A stretch of DNA of 64,000 nt from Pseudoscleropodium purum (lineage: Eukaryota > Streptophyta > Bryopsida > Hypnales > Brachytheciaceae), in the NCBI GenBank assembly GCA_963969395.1, contig OZ017804.1, forward strand, positions 16,368,001 to 16,432,000, given 5' to 3'. The notes under the pieces are model-generated. The model saw only the letters and a program-made list of their open reading frames with translations. It did no database searches and was not told the origin of the DNA. How positions within the stretch are numbered: the stretch's first letter is position 1; every line of letters starts with the position of its first letter. The position numbers were made by a program, and so were the translations under genes. Positions 38,019 through 49,785 of this stretch are shown in pieces.

Positions 38019-39885
38019 CAATCTTGCGGGAGAAGGGAGTAACTTGCGCTCAAGATCGACGTCGAGCGTTGCTTCGCGAACCCTTCCTGCCCTTTGCTGG
38101 GGATCACGAGGACTCTTGTGTCGCTCGCTCACTTGCTCGCACACACTCCAACCAGCTTCCGTCCGGCAATTCTCGGTCAGCCCCGCCTCCTATCCTTTCC
38201 ATCGTGTGTGTTTCTTGTCTTTTCTTATTGTTTGTTGGCTTGGGGAAGAGAATCAAGTGGACAGTGGAAGAAGAAAACAAACGTCTCGTGTTCGGTGTCT
38301 GTTGTGTCCCTCCATTCATCGAGGAGGCCGCGGTTGTCGAGGTTGAGCTTTCGGCCTCGGCGATCCATTCAGTGGTGATGGGGATGGCGATGACGCGGTG
38401 GTAAGTAAATTAGATGGTGCGGATGCACATGCTCCTGTCATGCGTCGCAGCGGTTGGTGTCCAAAGAAACGCTCGCGGAGTAGAAGCGCGGAGAGAATTG
38501 TGTGCGTGACATGACTTGCAAGGTGAGGATGCGAGGAGGCGTTCCGCAGCTTTTGTTGGAATTCCGGTGTTCCATTCGGGAGAATTCCACGCGGGGTTAA
38601 GGATGCGTGGTTGTTAGGGTTTTAATTTCGATTGTCAGAGCAGCGAGGGTTTGCGTTGGAGTGACGATTGGTGATGAATTTCGTGTTCTGAGTAGTGATG
38701 TTGTGTGCTGGACGCTGCGTGGAGGCGTGCGCATGCCGTCACGCGGTCTGGCGCTGATCACGTGCTGTTTGAATTTGGTGCGTTGAAGAGTAGTTTCGTT
38801 TCTTCGGTCTTTCGGAAGTGCATGGGCGGCGATCGAGTCTGTTTTTCCAATGCTTTCTCTTTCGTGGCGTGGACGTCTACACCTGTCTGTGCGTGTGTGA
38901 ACTTTTCCCCTGAATCCTGGGCGAGTTGAATTCGGCGAAGTTATTATGAGCAGAAAAGTGGTCGATGCTTTGATTTCTTCGGGAGGTGCGCATCGAATAC
39001 GTGCCGTGTATGGGTTCGAATTGTGGGCTCGAGAGGGTTTTCTTGATGCGGAAACGTTCTTGTCTGAGTTCGGGAACGGTGGATGAATTTTGTGTGTTTG
39101 GGACGTGCAGGTTGAGGAGACCCCCCAATAGTCGATCAATCGGTTGTGAATTCCGTTGTTCAAGGTCGGTTGTCGAGGCATCCGAGTGGTGGGACCTGGA
39201 GCGAGCATCGAAGTTGCAATCATGGCTGGCGCATTTTAAGGGAGGCAATGGGCTGACTCAAGTCGTCAGTCGTTGCCAGGTATGTGGTCTGAACCCGAAT
39301 CCGATCGAATCCAATCCTGATCCGTATGTTGGGAAGGATCTTTGCACTTTGTTTTCTTCGTCTGTGCAATCGTGTATCGAGGGTGCTCGAGTTGAGAGGC
39401 GTAGCCGTGGGTCGACAGCCCTGAGCTGGAGACGAAACGAGTCCGCGAAGCACTCTTTGTTTTGGGCTCACTTTTTAGGGCTCCGACGCATGCTCCGCGT
39501 TCCGTGTTGTGGTGTTGCATTGCTTTGCGATCTATTTCTGACGTCAGTCGGTAATTCGCATCACGGGACGGGATTTTACTCTCGAAGTCCTTGGGATGAG
39601 CGCTGCTGAGGTGTCCTGGCCGTTTTCTCCGTCGAACAGGCACAGAGTGTCTCCCGGGGGTGCCTTCTACCGCCTGGTTTTGTGGTCCTGAGATTCCAAG
39701 GCCAGCAGCAGTGGGTTTTCTGGCATTGGGGAGGTTTGTCATGTGGGTTGGGTCCTAGTTAGTGGACACTGTGAAGCATTGGGTGTTGATGGCACTTGTG
39801 TGAGGATTGTGGGTGCACAGGAAACGCAGCGTGGGCATGCGCTTGGAAGGGTCAACAATCTGTGCAGAGCAAGGCATTGAGTGGG
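38019..39885 (+). promoter_or_regulatory. Leader and proximal upstream region of the right ATG18-like gene
   Basis: GC-rich region preceding the start codon. A strong donor (GTG then GTAAGT at 38,401) and acceptors at GCACAG (39,831) and TGTGCAG (39,867) fit a 5' UTR intron ending just before the ATG at 39,886. The DNA upstream of 38,019 is pyrimidine-rich and differs from the left copy. No TATA box can be assigned with confidence. Confidence 0.45.
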
Positions 39886-42800
39886 ATGAGGAACGATGCC
39901 GACTATCATGTGCGTAGTCCCCGTGGGGGCAAATTCAGCTCGCTGCCTTCCTCTTTTCGCACTATATCCAACTATCTTCGGAGCGTGTCGGCCAACGCGA
40001 GTAGCATCGCTGCGTCCACCGTTCGTCAGGCCGCTGTGTCGGCCGCTTCCAGCGGGTCATTGAATCATGAAGATGATCGTCAGCGGGAACAGGTACTGGA
40101 GACGTTGCTCTCTGCTGTTGTGGCCCTTGAGCGCATGGTCCTTGTTTGGCAAGCTTGTATCTTCCTGTTTTGTGTTTCATTCGGATGACGACCACTGGTA
40201 GTTGCTCGCACTCGATATTCGCATTGCGGTGGCACTTTCCCCCAATTGTGGGCTCGGTCCCATTGTTGAACATCCAAGCTGAGACTTCAGGTCGCACTTT
40301 TCGTTTTGAGGTTTTGCGTGAATCATTTTCCATCTTGTTGTTTTCTTTCGGATATTGCGTCATTCAAATTCAGACATTTGGAGGACAATTTCTATTCCGT
40401 TGGTTGCATGCATTCCAAGTTCGGTTGAAAACTAACCCAGTCATTACTGATAGGATTGTGTGTTAAGGCCTGAGGATCCATCCATTCATGCAGGCGACCG
40501 CACCTAGATTGTTGTTCCTTCTTTTAGGGTTTTGCACTTCGTATTGCGGGCAACGTGGAGCTGCAGTCTTTGGAGACGGCAGAGTCCCCTCGGAGTCGAA
40601 TCCTTCGTTGATATTCCCGGTCACTGCTTTGAAACCTTGGTATTCTGTGCATTTGCAGGTCCAGTGGTCCAACTTTGACAAGCTCGAGCTGAGTTCGGGC
40701 GAGATTCGACGAGTGCTTCTTTTGACTTATTTGAATGGATTCCAAGTGTGGGATGTCCAAGACGCGAGCAACGTGCATGAGTTGGTGTCCCGGCGTGACG
40801 GCCCCGTGGCGTTCCTTCGTCTGGCCCCGAAACCGATAACTCAAGACCCCGTGGATGGAGGTTCGAGTTTTAAGGGAGCCCGTCCTCTGCTGTTGGTTGT
40901 GACTTCCGATACATCCGGGTCCGGTAGCCCGGGTGGCGGAGGTTTCCCGGGTGGCTATGGTGGTGGTGGTGGCGGCGGGGGCAATGTGGGCGTGACCAGC
41001 TCGCACTTCGTGCCGACGGTGGTGAAATTTTATTCGCTTCGTAGTCATTCTTATGTGCATACGTTACGATTCCGGACCGGAATTCACGCAGTGCGCTGTA
41101 GCTCTCGTGTGATTGCAGTTGCTCTGGCCACCCAGGTACTTGGGACTTGTCCTTGTTAGATTGCGGAAGGTTTTCCATGTCCTGGCTTGTTTGGTAGTGG
41201 TGCTTCATCCGTACTCCTTCGTGACGGTTGTAGAGTAGCAGTAGCTTCTGGGACTTGCCAGCCTGGTTCGAACGTAAGACCCGATTTTGTGGGAGTCCTT
41301 ACTGCGAACAGCCTTTTTGTTGTGTTTAGAACGCTGATGAAACGGCGCTTTGATGGAGATGTTTGTGCTCGTTGGTGTGCAGATCTATTGCTTCGATGCA
41401 GGTAGCCTTCAGAATATCTTTAGTGTGCTCACTTATCCATCCCCGGCGCCCGCCCCCGGGTCCAGTCACTATGGTTTCGGCGCAATGGCAGTCGGCCCCC
41501 GATGGTTAGCGTATGCCGCGAACCAGCCTCTTGTGGCCACGACCGGGCGTGTGGCCCCCCAGCACCTGACCCCGTCTCCAGGGGTGAGTCCGTCCTCTTC
41601 GCCAGCCAATGGCAGCTTCGTGGCTCATTACGCGAAGGAGTCCAGCAAGCATCTGGTGGCCGGAGTGGTGACCTTGGGTGACATGGTGTACAAGACGACG
41701 AAAAGTTACTACTCGGAGCTGATGCCGGATGGTGGCAATGGTTCCCCCGGCGTGGGGAGTCCGAATTGGAAGAACGGTTCGAACGGCCACAGTCCTTGGC
41801 AGGGCGGTTCCGTTCCCGAGCCTGAATTTGCTGGCACGGTAAGGCCCGGAATCCCTTCACTGTTTTTCGATGCCGTTAGGGGATGTGGTATTGTCCGACA
41901 TGATGGTTGGGGACGTGCATGTGGAGGCTTTCTGAGAGAGTCCTGTGGGTGTTCTGTGCATTTCAGGTTATTATTCGCGACATCGTGAGCAAGAGTGTGG
42001 TGGCCCAATTCCGTGCGCATACCAGCCCCTTGTCGGCTGTGTCGTTTGATCCGAGCGGCACTCTCCTGGTGACTGCCTCTGTGTATGGTCATAACCTGAA
42101 CGTGTTTCGCCTGACCCCTCCGTCGTCGATCCCCGGTGGTCCTGGGGTTGTCGATTCCAGTACGACTCACGTGCACCTTTACAAGCTGTCTCGTGGTGTG
42201 ACGAATGCGGTAAGTGTTGCACCGCTTTCTCGTTTCTTTGAAAGCGCTTCGATATATAATTCAGAACGGTATGCATCCGTGTCTGGGTCTGATCTTCGGG
42301 TGAATCCTGCTGCTTGCGTCCCTTTGAGCATTTGAACCTGTGTAAGAGTGTGGTTTTTAGGAGGTCAGCGTAAGGCGCTGAAAGATCGATTCGGGTGCAA
42401 GTGTGGGACTGTTTTTTTCATCAGTGGGTCTGCATTTTTAATCCAGCTCCGAAGTGGGAGGTTGTCGACCACGAGAAGTGACAGTAGACGACCCCATTTC
42501 CATTCGAGGATCAGGGACTGTCAACCGGTAGCCTAGTGCTCAGTCAGTCCCAGAGAGTGTGTGTGTGTGAGTGGGTCGTCTAGTGCAGGAGACGGGATTA
42601 GCGCGTGGTCTTGCGGACCTTATTCGTGTGTCTCCTTCGATTGTGACAGGTGATTCAGGACATCAGTTTCAGCGCCGACAGTCATTGGATTGCTGTGAGC
42701 TCTTCCAGGGGAACCAACCACTTGTTCGCGATATCTCCCTTCGGGGGCCCAGTGGGTCCGCAAACGCACGGAACGGTGCCTGTGGATGGTCTGATTGGTC

Positions 42801-45353
42801 CGACGCTGACATCGTCTCCCGTGTTCCCGTGGTGGTCGAGTCCCGGCTCGCTGAGTTCGAATCCGCAAGCCCTGAACCCTCCTCCGTCTGCTATAACTCT
42901 GAATGTGGTGAGTCGAGTGAAGAATGGGACTGGCGGCTGGCGCGGCACGGTGACGAGTGCGGCCGTGACGGCGACCGGTCGTCCGAACGTGCTTGCCGGT
43001 GCCGTGGCTGCCGTGTTTCACGACGGTGGTGGTGCCGGCGTGGAGTCGGAGCTGGGTGTGGGGACCTTGAAGGACCAGCTGTGGGTGATGTGTCCGACGG
43101 GTCATCTTCTTCGTTATTTGCTGCGTCCCTCTGCGGGAGGAGACGGTGGTTACACCAACGGGTTACCCCAAATGGCGGGCATCGGTTCCCCGGGGAGCCC
43201 CGGTGTGTCTCAGGAGCTGAAGGTCGTTGTGGAGCCCGTGGAGAGGTGGGACGTTGCTCGTCGACCGAACTGGGTGGAACGGGAAGAGCGCGTGGACTCC
43301 CAGGGTGCTGGTGACGAAGCGGACGGAGTGGGAGTGTCGGCCGTCCCGTGTGTGTGTTCCGGTTCTGTAGCTAAGGAAGGCACGACAACTGAAGAGATGC
43401 AGCGGTGGTTTATGTCCAATGCTGAAGTTCAGATGCATCAGGCCAGGCCTGTTCCCATTTGGGCGAAGTCGAAGGTACTCGCTCTTTCGCCTGTTTGGCA
43501 TTCGTGTATTTCAGAGCTGCGGAGCTGTGCCTTCTGTCCTTTCTGAGAAGTTCAGTTGTTTTGATGGTTTTTGTATTTCTTGTTTTTTTCTGGACTTTGA
43601 ATTGGGTAGAAGAGGAGTGCCGAAGTGGTTCTTGCTGTTTATACATTTTATGTTCAACTCTGTCATGAGGGTGGCATTTCTCCAGTGGAGCTTCTGCATT
43701 CGGTCCCTGATGCCGGAGTCCACCCTGGTTGTTTCTCGTTTCCAGATCCAATTCCATTTGATGTTGACCGGGGCGGCAACATCGACCGAGTCTGACGGCG
43801 ACGTCTCGGGAGACGACGGGTTCGGAGAGATCGAGATCGAGAGAATTCCTACTCGGATTGTGGAAGTTCGGAGGAAAGACCTGGTTCCTGTGATTGAAAG
43901 GCTGGAGAAGTTCAAGAAAGTTCAGGGTGCCCGGTGAGGAATCCAACTTTTCGTCGGTCGTGTCTTTTGAGTGGAGAACTGCTTGGACTCGTCTTCCGCC
44001 TTGCCTGTTTCTTGGCGTCCCTTTTGTGGGCTGGTTTGTCTGGCATTTTCTTTCGGCGGAAAGCTCGCCGGTGTTTCGTCCCAAGTCCGCTCGAAGAGTT
44101 GTAGTGAGCTGTGCCTCGAGTGGTGAAGCATCTTCCAATGGCCGTGTGTGCAGGGATGTTCTGGTGCCGGATCCTTTGCCAGGGGTATCTACTGCTCCTG
44201 AGCAGCTTCTCGGAGACGAGGGTTTGCAAGATGGGTCTGGAAGATGGTCCGCTGGTTTGCGAGGCCTGCCCATCCGCCGGACCAGTAGCTGCAGTAGCTT
44301 TGGTTCCGAGGGTGTGCCGTTAGCTGGTAGCGGAGGTGGTGGTGCGAACGGTTACCATCGTGGCTACCAAGGTTCGCTACCATTCCATGTGCATTTCCGT
44401 CGGTAAAGCAAGCGTATGTAACGAAACCTAGAGGTATCGAATGCTTCCATTGCAGGGCTTAGCTTTGTTTGCGTACACATGTGATATTCTGGTATTCGGG
44501 CGAGGTTTTTGTGAGTCTTTTGAGATTTTTGGTGGCTGCAGATTCGGTAGCTGCAGACACCCCTCCGTCGTCTTTTGGATCTCCTCCGTATTTCCATCAG
44601 CCCCAGCCAGGGTCGGCTGCGCCGGTGACAGGCCGAGATCCCGGTCCTCTGTTGCGTTCGAAGTCCGGTGGTTTAGAGTTGTACCAGGAGAGTTTCCATC
44701 CCCTAGTCGACCCGGTTGTGGGGGTGATGGGTTCTCCCATCAACATCCCCAGGGTTGAACCCATGTTCCGCAACTCCACGAAGCCCGGCGTATCTGCAGG
44801 GGCTGGGTTCCCCAATTCTGGCGGGAGTGACAGCGCCGACCATGACGGTAGCAGCGTCGGTGCAGGTTCATCGGATGGCCAGATCGGTCCGTCCATTCGT
44901 CCACTAGGCACGCCAGGGAGCGACGTTTCCGTGTCCCGAGACTTGCACGGTTTAGCTTTGCATGACAGTGGTGCGAATCGTTCCGGGGTTCCGTTTCCCG
45001 CGAAGGGGGAGAACCGGTGGGCCATGATGCCAAGTGGGCAGTTGGTGTCGAACGGGTCTGTGAAGCATCCCGCGGCTCCGTCCGTGTCTAACCCTGAATG
45101 CGAGGCTGCGTTTCTCGTGGACGATTGTGGACTTCGCGGAAGCGGCGGCGTTGTGATTGACAGTCCTTTGGACAGTAGTCCCGGTGACGGAGTGGTGGGT
45201 GTGCCGACTGAGGATGGGGAGAGTGAGGATACGGAGGGAGCTCGCAGTAAGAGCGAGGAGAACGAGACTGCGGAGCGCGGGGATGACGTCTGGGAGGGTT
45301 CGATGTTTCCCTTTTGTGAAGAAGGTGAGTCGGACTGCCGCTCGGAGTTGTGA
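39886..45353 (+). CDS. ATG18: ATG18g/h-like (BCAS3-type) autophagy WD-repeat protein, right copy
   Basis: Exons: 39,886-40,092; 40,659-41,135; 41,383-41,838; 41,967-42,209; 42,650-43,474; 43,746-43,933; 44,154 to about 44,371; about 44,542-45,353, all with GT-AG borders. The first five introns are phase 0, and the join 43,933/44,154 rebuilds an Arg codon. The donor after exon 7 is the least certain; 44,335, 44,350 and 44,371 all keep frame. The product is about 1,140 residues. Hallmarks: SFRTISNYLRSVSANA at the N-terminus, LLLTYLNGFQVWDV and RFYSLRSHSYV-like propeller blades, QIYCFDA, SVLTYP, AVGPRWLAYA, FDPSGTLLVTAS, and KLSRGVT at the place of the PROPPIN FRRG loop (only R-G kept). VERWDVARRPNW and IEIERIPTRIVE mark the BCAS3 domain, and WEGSMFPFCEEG the C-terminus. 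A Gly-rich loop (about 40,920-40,985) interrupts one blade. In plants this subgroup is linked to autophagy and phosphoinositide binding. Confidence 0.92.
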
Positions 45354-46920
45354 CCTTCGTCCTTCTGGTGATTTTCTCTTTTGGAGTGTTTTCTTGTCCT
45401 GTTTTGTCGTGTCCCGTAGATTATTTTTCTTGACCCTTCTATTATTTTTCGTGACGTCTATTCCCTGTGGGAGGGTTCCTTTATTGGGAACTTCCGGTGG
45501 TGATTGTTTGTGGTTGATTTGGATCTTCCGTTTTTGAGTTTGAAATGGCGGTTCGTGCGGTCTGTTTATGTCCTTTTCCGAGTTGTCGTGCCGTTTCGGA
45601 TTGTTGTACCAATTGGTCTTCGTTGCTTGTGATTTGCGCAGATTGCTAGGCTTGGGGGATGTTCTCCCGTCACGGCCTGCTTATTGATGGGACCAGGCTC
45701 GAGTATTTAAGAGTGACCTGGCCAATCCCCTGTCCTGTGTGGAGGTTCGCCCCTTCCATGAGAATCGCACTTGGACTTTGCAGGCTGTCCGCCTTTTTTG
45801 AGGCCAAGAATGCAGGTTGGGACCTAGTAGACTACGTGCGGTAGTGCATTATCTAACGACATGAGGCGCCTCTATTTCAAGGTTGCCAACGACTCCTATG
45901 TGGAGAATTGTTCCAGCGCAAGCCTGACGGGCGGGACTCTCCGATCTGCCGTTGAATTCCAGGTCGAGGAATCCAGATGAAGCGTGAGTTTTCAGCCTTT
46001 TGACTCTGCATACTGGCGACATTATTCGAAGGTATTTGTTATTTTCACTGGGTGTAAAATAAGTGGAGCCGCCAAGCCAGCCCCCTTCCTCGGTTCATAA
46101 CGGTGGTGTAGAGGATGTCTGGGAGGAAAACGTCTAACAGTAAGCCCTACTACAGGAAGGTATCTGAGGTAATTGAATGTTGAAATAAGCTGGTTGGGGG
46201 GCAAACGTTCCTGATTATGAAACCGTAGGTTGTTACTTTGAAGATGAACAAAGACATCTGAAAATGTAAAAGTTAAAAAATGTTAAAAACGAAAATAGTG
46301 TAGCGTTGTGGTGAGTGGTTCCTGCTGGGGTTCACTCGATCGCAATTTTGTACATATTTTGTGTATACAATTTACTCCATTTGCGCACTTGGACTGTGCA
46401 ATGATTTTTGTCGGTAGTGCGGTTGAATGTTTCGAATCTTGTGCCTCCTTGAGGTGGCTACTTTTCTTCACTGTATTATTATTATTTATTCTATGAGACC
46501 CTGTGGAGCACCCGTCGTGTCTTGGAAGTGCCATGCCTTGTGTTGCGCAGTCAGATTGAGCAACTAAGTGTCTCAATCCATTGGGTCATTTGCTGGATAT
46601 GGGAGAGTACTGTCAGTCACAATCCAAAATTTGGTTGGTTTGCCTTCGCGTTCAGATGTATATATATTGCAGATGTGTTTGTGACCGTTCCCTTGGTTCT
46701 CAATGTGTTCTGTTCTGTCTTTCAAACTTGTCATTATCCCTTATTCCCTTAATTGAGATTTATGACGCGAATCTGGCGATTGAGCGGTTCCTAATTCTAT
46801 TATTGGTGTTACATTTTTTATCAATCCAAGATCTTCATGATTCATTCAGTTGTTATTAATCCTTTTTATGCCACCTGAATTTTTGAATCAGGGTATACGA
46901 TTATGTTTCATCGTAACTTT
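45354..46920 (+). other. 3' flank of the right ATG18-like gene
   Basis: Mirror of 9,623-11,189. It includes a likely 3' UTR and two strong acceptors (TGCGCAG ending 45,641 and AATGCAG ending 45,815), either of which could pair with the GTGAGT donor at 45,325 inside the last exon. No independent gene is recognised. Confidence 0.45.
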
Positions 46921-47126
46921 TTTCTTGACGCTTGTTGCAAGGACTGGCCTCCTTGGAAATCATCTGTTTTGGAATCATTTTCTTTTTGTCTTTCATGGCC
47001 AGAAACTTGTGCCGCATCGTTCATCGGTTAACCCATAAAGGATCCGGAGTGTTTTACAGGATAACTTGTCAAAAGCGGCCATTTATTGGTGCATTGACCA
47101 ACAAAACTTAACCACTAAATAGCCAA
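46921..47126. other. Unique DNA outside the right arm
   Basis: No similarity to the DNA outside the left arm was seen, and no gene. Confidence 0.5.
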
Positions 47127-47460
47127 GGCATCAGAGTTTGGAGTTCACAAATTTTGGATTTAAATAAAATCTTATTAAGTTACTTGTTTTAGGAGTTTTT
47201 TTTCTTAAATTTCATTTTGAAGTCTAGTTTAAGCATCAAAATTCAAATATGAAATCAAATGATTATGTTTTTGTTTTTTTTTAAATATTTTGTGCTAAAA
47301 TGTCTAATGCAAATCTTGATTTTCTTGTGTTGAAGACTCTTGAAACACTCTAGACTCCTTGGAGAAAAAATCACATTAGAAATTTATTTTAAAAATTTGT
47401 AGAGTAAATTTTGAGAAGCAATAAATTGATTGTAGTTATGCATGTTATGTCTATTTATCT
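47127..47460 (+). repeat. Dispersed repeat, copy B
   Basis: It aligns by eye over its whole length with 27,950-28,290 in the same orientation. It starts about 200 bp beyond the outer end of the right inverted-repeat arm. Confidence 0.75.
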
Positions 47461-49785
47461 TGTAATGTTGTTGTGGACATTAAGTATGTATTTGGATGAC
47501 TTCACTTAAGAATATTGGTTAGAAAATTGTATTTTTTCATTCAAATTTGTTTTTGAAGTTACGTGCATACATTTTTAGTGAGTAGTATTGCAAATTCCTT
47601 GATAATGATATCAATGACTTTTTTAAAGAAGAAGATGCTTAACCCCTAATGGACTAGGGTGTTTGAGTATATCTTTTATTTTTTTGATTAGCTCTTGTAA
47701 CAAGCATAATTCCTAATTTGTGTGGAATAATCTTAATGATCACCACCGTTGATTTGAAAGAAGAATTTATATTTAGCTTTCCTATAAAAAAAAATCAATG
47801 AAATTACAAAATTTTCTTAGAAAATGCCATCGTTCACGAAATTGATGAAATACATTAGAAGATATCGAGTTGCTTTGGAAGGCTGCGAGTTCCCTAAGGT
47901 TTTCAAACTCTAGGAACTTGTTGCACTTGCTACCTGACGTGGCACAATGACTACCACGTCATTGAAAAAATATGTTTTTTTCAACTTTTTTTTCATTAAA
48001 TTTATTATTAAAAAAAAAAAAAAAAAAAAAATTATAGCGGCCATTCTTGAGCTACCAAGGAAACATGGATGGGAATGACTATGAAATGGCCCTCCTAGCC
48101 CCCGTAAATATCGTCTAATGGAATTCAATTATGTTTGTGAGTTAGTTTTATATATGGATTTGGCACACTCATAGTAAGCCATCATGTTCCTCCAAGTGAT
48201 TGATAAGCTTACCTTAGTTTCTTAAGTAGGTACGAGGTTAGTTGTAGGTACCATTGATATATAATAGCGCCTCAACGTTAAATTTTAATTTGGATTGTGC
48301 TTGCTAGCAATATCAAACTCTAGAGTAAATTGTTGAAGTTCATGTAGTCCTGTTGCCTGATCTTCCTACCACCTAAGATTCCGCCGCCCAAACTCCTTGC
48401 CACCCAAGCTAGCCACCAACAGTTGACACCTTGCACCTGTCAAGCGGCATCATTCTTCCAATGGGCCTGGGTGCAGTTAACACCCCATTCTCTGTAGCAA
48501 AACATTGTGGGCATCTTGGTCTTGACACTCTAAAACCTAACTTTGAATTTTGATGGGACTGGTGATTGCTTACCTTCACCCAGTAGTTGGGCAACACTTG
48601 TAAGGAATAGTCTTCACCTTAGACACTGTGACTCTAAATTTTTTTCACCACAATTTCAATTTTAGCACATTTTGAGGATAAATTTTTTTCCATAAAGAAC
48701 TGTACTAATTGATGAGTTCATTGTTCACTTTTTAAATGAAGGCAATATTGAATGAATTGAAGCTTTATGAAATTTTGCCTTTATATGTGGAATTCTGTAG
48801 ACCTTTGTGTTTAATTATTTCATTTTCGGTATGTTTTAGATCTTGAAATCCTTCAAAAAAAATGTGGAAGATGTCCCTAATTTAGAGTACACTCACAATT
48901 CAAGGTGGTACAACTATTTCAAAAAATTTGCTATGCATGTATACCCTCTTCAATGGAAGGTGCCCAAGTTTTAAATGGGTGGTGAGCAAATTTTTTTTGG
49001 CAACTTTGCTTGTCTTAATCTTGCTATTTCTTCCAAATTTGGTTCTGAAATCTGGTGAGTAAATGACTAATGAAATTGAATTTAAGATCTTACACTTGAA
49101 AATGTCTAAAAAATAGTCAAATTTTCTTGATACCACTCCTTCCACACTTACCTTTAGTTTGACCAGTTTCACTAGTTTCACTCCAAAAATCTTTAGGGTT
49201 TAATTCAAATTTCAACATTTTTGAATAGAAATAAACTCATTGAATTGAATTGGAATGTTTTCAATTTTAGAACTAAATTCTTAACAATTTCATATTTTAA
49301 ATCATATTCTACTTCTTTCTACTTACTATTTTTTTCAAGAATGAATATGAAATTATTTTCTTGAAATTTTTTATATGTACATTTCCAACTTGTTTCTTCA
49401 ATATATTATGAAGAGTAAGCTCATTGGTTGCTTTTGAATTGTAGTGATTAGAATTCATGGAAGTGTTCATTCAAGGCCATTTTTAAGGTGTCAAAGAACA
49501 AAATGTGTTGAAAGTAGGTGCTTCTACTTTATATTTAGATCTCTTGAGTAAATAATTTATTAAAAGAGCTAAGATTCTAATTTATCAAAATTTGATAAAA
49601 TTTTATCACTGTCCTTCACAATACATTATTGTGAAGGACATAAAAGTTCATTGTGAAAGGCAATTACTGCCTCTTTTGAACTCATTATCATTGTGATAAA
49701 TTGTCAAAAACTCCAAAAATATAAATTGCAGAAAATGGTACACATGTCATATTCTCATTGGTTGTAAATTTTTTTACTCAAATAT
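47461..49785. other. AT-rich intergenic region with repeat fragments
   Basis: No gene is seen. TTAACCCCTAATGG at 47,639 and TTTAGGGTTTAA near 49,193-49,204 look like degenerate ends of the TTAA family, but I could not align the interior. At 47,870-47,970 there is an inverted copy of the dispersed motif noted at about 23,500 and 30,950. An A-run of about 21 lies at 48,010-48,030. A perfect 12-bp stem with a 5-base loop (GTCCTTCACAAT...ATTGTGAAGGAC) lies at 49,611-49,639. Confidence 0.45.

Larger units (their letters stand above)
38019..46920. repeat. Right arm of an 8.9-kb inverted repeat
   Basis: Reverse complement of 9,623-18,524 with no difference found in any frame and no net indel. It carries the plus-strand ATG18-like gene. 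The inner edge lies within an AGCTTCTGGGATTGCGTT-containing stretch where the two sides change from identical to diverged. The outer edge is an abrupt loss of all similarity after AACTTT at 46,920. Confidence 0.97.

Noticed and set aside
38024..39609. Frames of 130-210 codons in the leader region as separate genes
   Set aside because: No recognisable domains, alternative frames on both strands, and a strong splice donor interrupts them. A spliced 5' UTR explains the region better.
9623..46920. The inverted repeat as a pure assembly artefact (the same haplotype placed twice)
   Set aside because: The diverged homologous sequence directly inside both arms and the distinct outer flanks argue for a real structure. 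Read-level confirmation is still needed.
47639..49204. A sixth TTAACCCCTAAA element spanning 1.56 kb
   Set aside because: Only the two ends resemble the family. I could not match the interior to the other copies, so the ends may be unrelated or from separate fragments.
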